From: Natrarchaeobius oligotrophus
GTDB taxonomy: Archaea; Halobacteriota; Halobacteria; Halobacteriales; Natrialbaceae
Direction of reading: 5' to 3'
NCBI RefSeq assembly: GCF_003841465.1
Contig: NZ_REFZ01000004.1
Coordinates: 186,001-250,000, forward strand
Length of the DNA: 64,000 bases
Positions 17,801 through 24,869 of the stretch are shown in pieces. The position numbers and the translations under genes were made by a program. Each line of letters starts with the position of its first letter. The stretch's first letter is position 1. The notes beneath the pieces are model-generated. The model was not told where the DNA came from. It did not search any database and saw only the letters and a program-made list of their open reading frames with translations.

Positions 17801-19036
17801 GAGCCGATCAGCGCCGAGACGGAGTCCGCCGGCGAGTACGACGCGCCGGGGACGGCGGACGTCGAGTTCGTCGACTGCTCGCGGGCCGAGGTGACGGGTT
17901 CGTACGAGGACGGCGAGACGGTCATCGTCGCGACGGGATTCTACGAGTCCGGCGGCTTCGGAAACACGATGGGTGAGTACGCACTCAGCGTGGGCGACGA
18001 CGTCGACGCTCCGTTCGAGGGCACGATCGTCTTCGAGATCGGCGACGAGCACGCGATCACCGAAACCGACGAGGGCGCGATCGTCGAGGTTCCGGCCGGC
18101 GAGTTCGGCGCGGCGATTACGGGCATCAGCTCGCCCGAGGCGACGCCGGGTTCGATCGACTACCCGAACCCCGACGCCTCGGCGTGTCTCGAGGAGATCC
18201 GACCGGCGCTCCCCGCGATCGACGTCCAGGAGACGACGCCGACCGACGAGGGCATCGACGTGACCTTCGAGTACGACAATCCGAACGACGCCTCGCTCGC
18301 GGTGTTGAGTTCGTTCGTCGAAGGATCGACCGACGACGAACCGGTCGACGTACTGTCGGCCGACGGCGGCGCGTTCACGGTCACGTGGACGCCCGCGACC
18401 GACGACGAACGGCTCGTCTGGGAGATCGACATGAGCAACTACGACTACGAGCCGACGGACTGGCCGGTCGCAGAGACCGCCACCGCGGGAGAGATCGATC
18501 CGCAGGATCCCGAACCCGCCGAAGAGGAGCCGACGAGCCCGGACGAAACCGACGACGAACAGCCGGAATCCGCCGCAGATGAGCCGTCGGAACCCGGTGC
18601 GGACGATCTGATCGGAGACGACGCAGAGAACGGTGACGGCCTCGAGGGCGACGACGATCCGATCGAGAATGGAGGTGATCCTGTCGATGGCGACGCAGAG
18701 AACGGGGACGATCCGGCCGGCGACGCTGATACTGGTGACGATCCGGCCGGCGACGCTGATACTGGTGACGATCCGGCCGGCGACGCTGATACTGGTGACG
18801 ATCCGGCCGGCGACGCTGATACTGGTGACGATCCGGCCGGCGACGCTGACACCGGTGACGATTCGGCCGGCGGCGACGGAGACGCTCTCGAGAACGAACT
18901 CGAGGGGCAAGCCGAGTCACAGAACGCCGGAGACGAACCAGAGAGCGACGACGGCCTCGAGGGCGGGAACGATCAAACGCAACCTGCCGCGTCGAACGAC
19001 GAGTCGGCGGCCGAACCGGCGGCCGGATCGGAGTGA
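14810..19036 (+). CDS. Giant secreted or membrane-tethered protein with Gln-rich 23-residue repeats and DUF7282-like domains
   Basis: A 1408-residue acidic protein of unknown function. Residues 5-28 are hydrophobic (signal peptide or N-terminal anchor). From about 190 to 545 runs an array of 23-residue units of the pattern GALxQxQxVTVEQIQ plus AAxGAxx, alternating a beta-like Gln/Val stretch with a small-residue helix carrying GxxxG spacing. Residues about 571-690 match the haloarchaeal DUF7282 layout (SFADQESDGESVVVDDVSL), with a similar unit to about 800. Two related domains follow (803-1015, 1016-1225), each starting V(E)(Y/F)VDC and holding a second Cys, perhaps disulfide-linked. The tail is an Asp-rich linker with ten-residue repeats; no C-terminal membrane anchor is seen. 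An extracellular structural or adhesive role is inferred. Confidence 0.75.
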   Translation: MSGARVSVGLIAVVMVTSVLALPLLGGGLGGFTEEGSDGAETQSVPNELETADSGLATEASHQPDAAATGSELELVSMDGAEPTSASLAQEREDALEAGVEEGIELAQAQGVEVSQEQRTAALEGASEFVAQYQEADVEQVQEATKGAVHGSLMGTGATDDEPAVGMEDDAAVETDDEDGTERLRGAVGGAVGGALSQHQTVEASQMQSAAWGATHGALAQEQRVTVEQIQVASFGAAAGAASEAGETDVERKPKIQEAAQGAAYGALEQYQKITVEQRQQVTLEHVQHAAAGASAGALEGSSVVAHEQEQLVEVEQHQRVDVKQVQKAAAGAAKGALVQKQQVTIEQTQAAARGAGKGSLIQVQSVRIEQVQRISIAAIQQASFGSAKGAIQQSQEATVEQIQYAAIGGAQGTLVQHQEVSITQIQYAATGASKGAVESAVQRQIVEVEQIQAAAWGAGEGAVLQTQVVDVTQVQQLARGASSGVLVQHQEATVTQLQAAARSACAETARAIQYQRISVTQLQILTQETAADATAYAVDEGTDDETRLVQFVEVDVVQKLEAIEELEGTATISFADQESDGESVVVDDVSLSEGGFVAVYDGADVSVDPDGIRGVSDSLEPGEHEDVEIPLDEPLGESGPLVAVVHHDTSGDETFRYAETDGTEDEPYVADGGGPVLDGAFVTLEEEEPDDPVDDPDEPADEPEVSLSVSNQTGDGETLTVDEANASVAYALAVTDEDGDERGETDPFEAGEPVENETVDLEPPLEDDAVLEVAVVSTDDDGTLANETIEYTLEEPVEELSVEYVDCTELEVTGTLEDGDSLVPRTLWYDSVGPGDTVFPGVTAGEEIDAPFTGTVVMTVGEEYDVERVDDETVVLEVPDEGAFGSFVVPWFDPADDAEEQLASPPPELDCGDEIQPDEPTIDVEDVEWTGSFDVTFSYDNPNDAALTGGEFVEGTTDDEPVDLEPGADEFTVAWTPEDDDERLVWEVPMENFGYDEPISAETESAGEYDAPGTADVEFVDCSRAEVTGSYEDGETVIVATGFYESGGFGNTMGEYALSVGDDVDAPFEGTIVFEIGDEHAITETDEGAIVEVPAGEFGAAITGISSPEATPGSIDYPNPDASACLEEIRPALPAIDVQETTPTDEGIDVTFEYDNPNDASLAVLSSFVEGSTDDEPVDVLSADGGAFTVTWTPATDDERLVWEIDMSNYDYEPTDWPVAETATAGEIDPQDPEPAEEEPTSPDETDDEQPESAADEPSEPGADDLIGDDAENGDGLEGDDDPIENGGDPVDGDAENGDDPAGDADTGDDPAGDADTGDDPAGDADTGDDPAGDADTGDDPAGDADTGDDSAGGDGDALENELEGQAESQNAGDEPESDDGLEGGNDQTQPAASNDESAAEPAAGSE
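18707..18856 (+). repeat. Five tandem 30-bp repeats encoding DDPAGDADTG
   Basis: Units start at 18707, 18737, 18767, 18797 and 18827, the first four identical and the last with two silent changes. A sixth, partial unit begins at 18857. They lie inside the acidic C-terminal linker of the 1408-aa protein and keep its frame. The near-identity implies recent expansion or contraction, so copy number probably varies between strains. Confidence 0.9.
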
Positions 19037-19131
19037 CGGCCGTCGAGTCGGACGAGGAGCCCGCGGCTCCGTCGGCGGGTGTACCCGACTGAGCGTCGGC
19101 TGTCGCTACCGGCTTTCGGGCTGCGTTCCGG

Positions 19132-19422
19132 TCAGTGCTGGTGTCCGGTCGCCTCCCCGAACGTGATGCCGAAGCGCTCCTCGAAGAGGTCCATCACGCG
19201 CGCTTCCTGTGCCTCGAGATCCTCGTCGGCCCCGTGGTCGTGGTGGACGAGGTGGTGTGCGCGACTCGCGAGCGAGAGTAAAACGATGTCGCCGACCGTT
19301 TCGGCTTCGGTCTGGTCACCCTCCGCGAGGAGGTCGACGAGCCCCGCCGGTACGGTGACGTCGTCGGCCGCGCCGTTTTCGGATTCGATCGAGAACGTGG
19401 TCGTCTCTACGTCGTCGGACAT
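19132..19422 (-). CDS. Small haloarchaeal acidic protein (DUF7545-like)
   Basis: A 96-residue soluble protein starting at the ATG at 19422 (MSDDVETTTFSIES). It has a short beta region, then VTVPAGLVDLLAEGDQTEAE, a helix with GDIVLLSLASRAHHLVHHDHG and a C-terminal EERFGITFGEATGHQH. The His-rich centre and tail could bind metal, though this is speculative. It looks like a small conserved haloarchaeal family of unknown function; the DUF number is from memory. An upstream ATG at 19608 gives a Ser/Arg-rich extension that overlaps the divergent small gene and is rejected. Confidence 0.65.
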   Translation of the reverse strand: MSDDVETTTFSIESENGAADDVTVPAGLVDLLAEGDQTEAETVGDIVLLSLASRAHHLVHHDHGADEDLEAQEARVMDLFEERFGITFGEATGHQH

Positions 19423-19555
19423 ACCCGTACGGTCGGGGAGCGTCCCTAAAGGTGCTGTGACTCGCCGCGGTGACCGTCCGATTCGAGCGACGGTCGCTAC
19501 CGAATCGAAAGCGCCCACCCTCGCGCTTTTGCGCGTCGACGACGTAGCGACGACT

Positions 19556-19699
19556 ATGCCCAGCGTCGAACTCGACGAAGAAACGATCCAGCGACTGGAC
19601 GCCCTCAAAATCGAGGACGAGTCCTACGACGAACTAATCACCGAACTGATCAACATTTACGAGACGAGCGAGCTGACGCTGTTTCGCGCCGGCGACTGA
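19556..19699 (+). CDS. 47-aa acidic microprotein (DUF7557-like)
   Basis: A 47-codon ORF starting MPSVELDEETIQRLDALKI. Its strand-helix-helix plan (SVELDEETIQRLDAL, then YDELITELINIYE) resembles the ribbon-helix-helix antitoxin/regulator layout, and similar small haloarchaeal proteins are grouped as DUF7557; that assignment is from memory. No toxin gene is adjacent. A perfect CGCGC-tttt-GCGCG hairpin lies 21 bp upstream of the start at 19522-19535. Codon use is strongly haloarchaeal, so the gene is probably real although very short. Confidence 0.6.
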   Translation: MPSVELDEETIQRLDALKIEDESYDELITELINIYETSELTLFRAGD

Positions 19700-19805
19700 G
19701 ACGAATTGCCGTACCACCGTGCCGATGTAACCGAAGACGGTTCGCGGTCCCACCGGTAACGACTGGCGACAGATCGTGTGAGTCGTCGATCGCGCGTGGC
19801 GACGA

Positions 19806-20258
19806 TCACTCCTCGTCGGCCGCAGCCTCACGAACCGCGTCCCAGCGGCCGTTCGATTCGAGTCGTGCCTGTAGCTCGTCGGCGTACTCCTGGGTGAGCC
19901 GTTCGGCTTCCTTCAGTTGCGCCTCGTGGTCGTCGTCACCGCCGCCGAGTCCCAGCGCGCCTTTGATGGAGTCGACGATTCCGCCGCCCGACGAGGATCC
20001 ACCGGATTCGCCGGCCATCGCGCCCATCCCCGCCTGGACGTTCTCGAGTTCGGGGATGATCTGGTCGACCTGATCCGTGTTGGCAACCATCCGCGCTCGT
20101 TCGGGGTCGTCCGGGTTTTCGATCTCGAACGTGGTCGCGGTCATGACCAGACTCCACTGCTGGTTGGAAAACTCCGAACTCTGAATCCGCGAGGAGAACT
20201 CCTGGTCGACTGTCATTCGTTCCCCGACGATCCGATCGCTCCAAGACGAGTCGCTCAT
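19806..20258 (-). CDS. Haloarchaeal conserved protein (DUF5799-like)
   Basis: A 150-residue soluble protein. It opens with MSDSSWSDRIVGERMTVDQ, then a beta-rich domain with SSEFSNQQWSLVMTATTFEI and a Val-Asp-Ile segment reading VDQIIPELENVQAGMG. A Gly/Ser linker (GESGGSSSGGG) leads to an amphipathic helical tail with EAERLTQEYADELQARL. This matches a haloarchaea-restricted family I know as DUF5799, of unknown function. It is transcribed as a single gene, close to the divergent start of the next region. The gene is confident; the function is not known. Confidence 0.75.
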   Translation of the reverse strand: MSDSSWSDRIVGERMTVDQEFSSRIQSSEFSNQQWSLVMTATTFEIENPDDPERARMVANTDQVDQIIPELENVQAGMGAMAGESGGSSSGGGIVDSIKGALGLGGGDDDHEAQLKEAERLTQEYADELQARLESNGRWDAVREAAADEE

Positions 20259-20365
20259 GGGTGGCGGTTGGGCCGGTGACGGTATCAGGGTTTCCCCTCG
20301 TCGACGTCCGACGGGGCCGAATCGTCGCCGTGCGGATTCGCTTCGGTCGCTCGCGGCGACGGTGC

Positions 20366-20866
20366 CTACTCGAGGCGCTCCGACGAGTCGGCGTACCGCC
20401 GCGAGAGTTCGGCGTACCGGTCCGCCGTCGCCTCGAGGGCGGGATCGTCGACGTCTCCTTTTGGCTCGGCGGGCGAGCCGGCCACGAGGGTCGCCGACGG
20501 AACGTGACTGCCCGCCGTGACGACGCTGCCGGCCGCGACGACGGCTCCCTCGCCGACGTGTGCGCCGTCGAGAACGACCGCGTTCATCCCGACAAGCGCC
20601 CCTTCGGCGACGGTCGCGCCGTGGACAATCGCGCTGTGACCGACGGTCGAGCGAGCGCCGAGTTCGGCGTCCTCGTGTAACACGGCGTTGTCCTGGACGT
20701 TTGCTGCTTCGCCGATCACGATCGTTCCGTGATCGCCGCGTACGGTCGCGTTCGGCCAGATGCTCGCCTCCTCTTCGACGACAACGTCCCCGATGACCAC
20801 CGCGGCCTCGTCGACGTACGCCGACTCCGCGACCCGCGGCTCGGTCTCCTCGAACGAACGTAACAT
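20366..20866 (-). CDS. Gamma-carbonic-anhydrase-like hexapeptide protein
   Basis: A 166-residue left-handed beta-helix protein of the gamma-CA/YrdA family. Zinc ligands expected for gamma-CA are present: His64 (VLHED), His77 and His82 (VGHSAIVHG), with the usual five-residue spacing of the last pair. The Arg in TVRGDHG is also conserved. Catalytic carbonic anhydrase activity is possible, but many family members lack the acidic loop needed for high activity and this one seems to lack that loop. It is cytoplasmic, with a short Glu/Arg-rich C-terminal helix. Confidence 0.82.
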   Translation of the reverse strand: MLRSFEETEPRVAESAYVDEAAVVIGDVVVEEEASIWPNATVRGDHGTIVIGEAANVQDNAVLHEDAELGARSTVGHSAIVHGATVAEGALVGMNAVVLDGAHVGEGAVVAAGSVVTAGSHVPSATLVAGSPAEPKGDVDDPALEATADRYAELSRRYADSSERLE

Positions 20867-20948
20867 GCCTCCTTCTGGTTCGAGCGCCCCCTTGAAGCTA
20901 TCTCTCGGGGCGGGAGTCGTCGACCATCGATCGAAAGATGAAACGCTC

Positions 20949-21344
20949 CTAGAACGCGTCCGCCTCGACGCCGATCTCGGCGTGCAGCGACGACTTCAGC
21001 GCGTCGTGGACTTTACACAGCTCGTTGGCTCGCTCGACGACCTCGTCGGCCGTCTCGTCGTCGACGTCGGCTTCGACGTGAACGTCGAACGAGATGGACT
21101 CGAGTTTGTCGTCCTCGTTGAGTTCGCCGGTCGACTCGATCTCGATCCGTCCGAGCTCGTCGACGCCGCGCTGTTGTCCGCCGACCCGCAGCGCCGGCAC
21201 GTAGCACGTCGCGTACGCCGACAGCAACGCCTCGAGGGTGTCGGGCGCCTCTTCGCCGGTCGCGTCGATGAGTGTCTCGAACTCGCGAACCTCGTTCGTG
21301 GCGCTGAACCCCTCCTCGGAAATCGTGGTGACCTGTTTCGACAT
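20949..21344 (-). CDS. OsmC family protein
   Basis: A 131-residue OsmC/Ohr-fold protein from the ATG at 21344 (MSKQVTTISEEG). It has the central helix APDTLEALLSAYATCYVPAL with a Cys at the position of the first peroxidatic Cys, and a second Cys in ELCKVHDALKSSL. That two-Cys arrangement fits thiol-dependent reduction of organic hydroperoxides or protection from oxidative stress. The upstream frame to 21527 reads through basic sequence and is not used. It lies downstream of the oxygenase operon, separated by 110 bp, so it may be independent. Confidence 0.82.
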   Translation of the reverse strand: MSKQVTTISEEGFSATNEVREFETLIDATGEEAPDTLEALLSAYATCYVPALRVGGQQRGVDELGRIEIESTGELNEDDKLESISFDVHVEADVDDETADEVVERANELCKVHDALKSSLHAEIGVEADAF

Positions 21345-21453
21345 GGCAGTCGAGACGACTACAGCCGGCGACGTAAACGTTGTTCTCCCGGCGGATCGCG
21401 AGCTCACACGCGATCGGATTCGAACCTCCGGATCCTGCGCCGATCGTCGACGA

Positions 21454-21933
21454 TCAGCCGTTGAGATGTTCGGCCAGAAGCTCCGTAAACGCCCGTTGAT
21501 CGAGCCGACCCACGGATCGAAGCGCACCCGCGTTCAACGCGATCGCCCGTCCGAGCTTCGGTGCCCGCACCTCGAGAAACTCGCGCTCGCCGGCGATCAC
21601 CCGGCTGACGTCGACCCGGCTGAACTCGTTCGTGATTCGTGTGAGCTCCGACCGAGAGCTCGCCTCCAGGTCGCGTTTGACCGCGCGTCCGTCGGACGGT
21701 ACTGATCCGTTTCCCTCGCGAACGGTCGCGAGGAACGCTTCCTCTTTTTGCCACGTGAGACACTCGAGCGCGATTGCGTCCAGTCGGCTCGTCGCCTCGT
21801 CGCCCTCGACGTCCAACTCGAGACGTTCCCCTCTGGGAGTCTCGATCCGTCTAACGACGACGCTGACGCCGCGTTCGGTCACCGTCGTCAGGGTTTCGGT
21901 GGTCACCAAACCGTCAGTCGAGAGCCGAGTCAT
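21454..21933 (-). CDS. Unknown protein coupled to the ring-hydroxylating oxygenase
   Basis: A 159-residue soluble protein that I do not recognise. It starts MTRLSTDGLVTTETLTTVT and has an N-terminal antiparallel-looking strand pair (GVSVVVRRIETPRGERLELDV), a helix with LDAIALECLTWQKEEAFLATV, a basic middle and a C-terminal helix with QRAFTELLAEHL. Its start overlaps the stop of the oxygenase beta subunit as ATGA, so it is translated with that enzyme. This suggests an accessory role such as assembly, substrate binding or regulation. No redox motif or membrane segment is seen. The gene is well supported by operon structure; the function is open. Confidence 0.7.
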   Translation of the reverse strand: MTRLSTDGLVTTETLTTVTERGVSVVVRRIETPRGERLELDVEGDEATSRLDAIALECLTWQKEEAFLATVREGNGSVPSDGRAVKRDLEASSRSELTRITNEFSRVDVSRVIAGEREFLEVRAPKLGRAIALNAGALRSVGRLDQRAFTELLAEHLNG

Positions 21934-22439
21934 AGGAAAATCGAGAGGTTCCTTGTCGGGAGAACGGTCTGGTCGAGGCGCACGGTTCGACGAGCCAGCC
22001 GAAACTCGCCGTCGTCGTTCCGACGGAGCACGTCCTCTCGTTCGCCGGTGATGAGATCGTGGTCGGCGTCGTCGCCCTGGCTCCGGTAGACGATGACGTT
22101 GTTTTTGACGGTGACGTCGTCGTCGGCACGTTCGACGGGCCGAACGTTACCGACGATTCGTCGCGTTCGGGACGGGGGGTTTTCGGCCCAGGCGTACTCC
22201 TTATCGTATCGTTCCACCCGAGTCTGCAACGTCCCCCTGTCGTCGCGAAAGAGAAACCCGTCGTCGCTGAACTCCGACGCCTCCGCTCCTCGTTCTCTCA
22301 TCACGCGGCGGGGCACCCGGTATTCGATGTCGTCTGTCAGGAGCTCCAGCCACTCGTGGAGACGGTGATCGTCCAGAAGCTCCGCCTCCGTTACGAGAAA
22401 CTGCCGACACTCGAGCGTGAGAAGGTGCTCGTCGTTCAT
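21930..22439 (-). CDS. Ring-hydroxylating oxygenase small (beta) subunit
   Basis: A 169-residue SnoaL-like beta subunit of a Rieske non-haem iron oxygenase. The N-terminal helix ECRQFLVTEAELLDDHRLHE and the region WLELLTDDIEYRVPRRVMR are typical. RIVGNVRPVERADDDVTVKNN and a basic ending LARRTVRLDQTVL complete the cone fold. The subunit is structural in alpha3beta3 hexamers. The ATG at 22439 overlaps the alpha-subunit stop as ATGA. A beta subunit places this enzyme with aromatic-ring dioxygenases rather than with single-subunit betaine or carnitine oxygenases. Confidence 0.85.
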   Translation of the reverse strand: MNDEHLLTLECRQFLVTEAELLDDHRLHEWLELLTDDIEYRVPRRVMRERGAEASEFSDDGFLFRDDRGTLQTRVERYDKEYAWAENPPSRTRRIVGNVRPVERADDDVTVKNNVIVYRSQGDDADHDLITGEREDVLRRNDDGEFRLARRTVRLDQTVLPTRNLSIFL

Positions 22440-23857
22440 CGCCGTTCCTCCTGATTGGGTCGGCGGTCTCGGCGTTTGGACGGGGCGTCCTCTCGCTCGG
22501 CGTCGATTCGCCGGTGTGTCATCGCTCGGTACCAGCTTTGGTAGAACGTCCGCATCGTTCCGTCCTCGAGATTCGTGTCGTAGACGTCGCCGGGACCGGG
22601 CCACTCCTCGGAGATGTCCGCCGAGTCGCTCATTTCGCCGACTCCCATCTGAAAGTTCGACGTCGACCGGTGTTTTTTCACGTAGGTACTGCCGGCCGCT
22701 TCGGCGATGCCGTCCCACACCGCGAAGTCGTCCACCTCGAAGCTTCCGGAGATGCTGAACGTCGCGATTCCGGTGTCGTAGGCTCGCTCTTTGAACTCCT
22801 CGGAGGCCGTCCGCGGAACCAGTATCCAGTTCCAGAGCTGGGTCTTCTTCGGTCCGAGCGGTTGCCACTTTCGGAGATTGAGGAAGGCGGTTACCTCTCG
22901 GTCGTCGGGATCGGCGTTGAGATTCATCTGCAGGAACGACAGGTTCGGGAAAACGGTCCCGACGCTCGAGACGAGTCCCCTGGCGATCTCGAACTGGTCG
23001 GCCGACAGTCCGTCGGCCGAAAAGACCTCCGGCGGATATCCGCCGGTGAGGGTTCCGTTCTCGAGATACGCGAGCATGCAGGAGTGACCGCTGCAGTTCG
23101 TCACGTCGGCCGGAGCGCGCTCTGCCCCGGTTGCGGAGAGTTCGGGCGGGAAGATGTCGAGGTCCATCGCGGACTTGTGGGTCGCGAGGGTGTGGTAGGA
23201 GTCGCCGGTGAAGTTGTCGGCCCCGATCTTCCAGTTCGTGTCGATCTCCCATCGGATCGGTTCGCCGACGACCTCGAACCCGTCTTCGACGAACCCCAGG
23301 TTCAGATCGAGATACCAGGTGAAATCGCCGAGGTACTCCTCGAGCGGCGGAGCGCTCTCCGAGATGGTCGCGAAGACGAGTCCGCGGTAGCTATCGACCT
23401 GTGTCGCGGACTCTAGAGCGTGTTCGCAGGTATCGAGCTCCTGGTAGAACTCGTTTTTGTAGGGAACGCCGACCAACTCGCCAGTGTTCTTGTAGGTCCA
23501 GTTGTGGTACGGACACCGGAAGTGACTGGTGTTTCCCTGCTCGGCACGAACGACTGTCGTCCCACGGTGCTGACACGAGTCGAAGAGCACCCGAATCTCG
23601 CCGGTTTCGTCGCGAACGAAAATGAACGGGCTATCACCGACGTACCGCTTCGCGTAGTCACCGGGCTCCGGTATCTCCGAGACGTGGCCGACGAACACCC
23701 ACATCTCGCCGAACACTCGCTCGAGTTCCACCTCGTGAATCTCCCGGTCGTTGTGTATTCGTGAGGGGACCTCTCCGGTTTCGGCCACCCTGCCGACGTC
23801 CTCGACGACGTCCCGGACGTCTCGAGAGCCGGACACCTGATTGCTAGTGTCACCCAT
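22436..23857 (-). CDS. Ring-hydroxylating oxygenase large (alpha) subunit, Rieske type
   Basis: A 473-residue catalytic subunit. The Rieske centre has Cys95-Q-His97 (SCQHRG) and Cys115-P-Y-His118 (CPYHNW). The catalytic iron site is visible in NFTGDSYHTLATH: His222 and His227 are ligands and Asp219 is the bridging acid, the D-x2-H-x4-H pattern of naphthalene/biphenyl/phenylpropionate dioxygenases. The substrate is probably an aromatic acid or related ring but cannot be named. No reductase is encoded nearby; the stand-alone Rieske protein at 9.0 kb is one candidate donor. It is first in the alpha-beta-unknown operon and starts 29 bp behind a shared regulatory element. Confidence 0.88.
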   Translation of the reverse strand: MGDTSNQVSGSRDVRDVVEDVGRVAETGEVPSRIHNDREIHEVELERVFGEMWVFVGHVSEIPEPGDYAKRYVGDSPFIFVRDETGEIRVLFDSCQHRGTTVVRAEQGNTSHFRCPYHNWTYKNTGELVGVPYKNEFYQELDTCEHALESATQVDSYRGLVFATISESAPPLEEYLGDFTWYLDLNLGFVEDGFEVVGEPIRWEIDTNWKIGADNFTGDSYHTLATHKSAMDLDIFPPELSATGAERAPADVTNCSGHSCMLAYLENGTLTGGYPPEVFSADGLSADQFEIARGLVSSVGTVFPNLSFLQMNLNADPDDREVTAFLNLRKWQPLGPKKTQLWNWILVPRTASEEFKERAYDTGIATFSISGSFEVDDFAVWDGIAEAAGSTYVKKHRSTSNFQMGVGEMSDSADISEEWPGPGDVYDTNLEDGTMRTFYQSWYRAMTHRRIDAEREDAPSKRRDRRPNQEERR

Positions 23858-23885
23858 GATTTACTCGTGGATAGCCGACTGTTTC

Positions 23886-23917
23886 GAGTAAAGGTTGCTC
23901 CCTACGTGTAGGGGTGT
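23886..23917 (-). promoter_or_regulatory. Shared 32-bp upstream element, copy A (oxygenase operon)
   Basis: Written on the plus strand the copy reads GAGTAAAGGTTGCT followed by CCCTACGTGTAGGGGTGT. The core CCCTAC-GT-GTAGGG is a perfect palindrome. It ends 29 bp before the oxygenase alpha start. Read towards the gene, the palindrome comes first and CTTTAC, a TATA-like box, follows, so the palindrome would be an upstream activating site. It matches copy C at 26 of 32 and copy B at 25 of 32 positions without gaps. Confidence 0.75.
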
Positions 23918-24152
23918 ACAAACCGCCTTCCGCCGGGACGGAGCGATCGAGCCCGAGCCGACGAAAGTCAATTCTCCCACCGAGAGGTAGTGTCTTCGGT
24001 CGATGGATTCGCTCGACGTCGGCTGTGTACCCGCCCTCTGATGCGGTTTACTGTCCGTCTCGACTGGATCGGCCGTTTCTCAGGAGCGTCACTGGACGTC
24101 GGATTCCCAACCCGAACGGAGCCACGGAAGGCTCGCGAGGTGGCAGGGGTAG

Positions 24153-24869
24153 TCACGCCACGGTCGTCTGGGTTCGATCGTCCGCCGAGGACTCCGTGGG
24201 ACCGATCCGGGCTCCGAGCCAGCCGAACGCTTGGTCGAGCAGGATCACGAGGATGGCACCCGGAATGGCACCGGCCAGGAGAATCTCGTTCGCGTACCGC
24301 TGTTGGCCGAGAATAATCCATTGACCCAGGCCGCCAGCACCGATGAACGCCCCGAGGTAGGCGATGCCGACGCTCAGGACGATGGTCGTCCGAATACCCG
24401 CGATGATGACCGGTAGCGCGAGCGGGAGCTCGATCCGCCACAACCGTTGCAGGGACGTCATTCCCATCCCTCGACCCGCCTCGACCTGTGCGCTTTCGAC
24501 GTTCTGGATGCCCGCGACCGTGTTTTTCAGGATCGGTAACAGTCCGTAGAGAAACAGGGCGAGGATAGCCGGCCGCGGTCCGACGCCCAGGAACGCGAAC
24601 GTGAGCGCGATGACCCCGAGCGGCGGCACCGTCTGGGCGATCGCTCCCATGTTCATCACGGCCGACCCGACCGTCGGGTGGCGAGTGGCTGCGATGCCAG
24701 CCGGAACCGCGACGGCGATGGCTGCCGTCACTCCGATCACGACCATCTGAAGGTGCTCGCGAAGCATCACTGCGAACTGGTCGGGATTCTCGAGAATGTA
24801 TTCGATCCATCCAGTCAGCAACAGCGGAATCGCCGCCTCGACGGCGGACCCGACAGCCGGTTCAAACAT
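24153..24869 (-). CDS. OpuC-type ABC transporter permease (second)
   Basis: A 238-residue membrane protein with about six hydrophobic segments. It belongs to the ProW/OpuCB family for glycine-betaine-type and other quaternary-amine solutes. The EAA-like loop AGRGMGMTSLQRLWRIELP and the GIRTTIVLSVGIAYLGAFIG segment are typical. It overlaps the ATPase gene by 8 bp. Its N-terminus is longer than that of the partner permease at 25.9-26.5 kb, so the two probably form a heterodimeric channel. The importer lies between a lyase and an oxygenase gene, which suggests nutrient uptake rather than osmoprotection. Confidence 0.85.
   Translation of the reverse strand: MFEPAVGSAVEAAIPLLLTGWIEYILENPDQFAVMLREHLQMVVIGVTAAIAVAVPAGIAATRHPTVGSAVMNMGAIAQTVPPLGVIALTFAFLGVGPRPAILALFLYGLLPILKNTVAGIQNVESAQVEAGRGMGMTSLQRLWRIELPLALPVIIAGIRTTIVLSVGIAYLGAFIGAGGLGQWIILGQQRYANEILLAGAIPGAILVILLDQAFGWLGARIGPTESSADDRTQTTVA

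Noticed and set aside
18707-18870. CRISPR-like repeat array
   Set aside because: The 30-bp units are contiguous with no spacers, keep the reading frame and encode a decapeptide repeat. No cas genes are present.
16241-18910. 889-codon minus-strand ORF
   Set aside because: It is antisense to the 1408-aa repeat protein; its Arg/Val/Asp-rich translation mirrors the sense repeats and has no recognisable domain.
22436-23857. Carnitine or glycine-betaine monooxygenase (CntA/GbcA type)
   Set aside because: A SnoaL-like beta subunit is encoded next to it, which is typical of aromatic-ring dioxygenases and not of those single-subunit enzymes.
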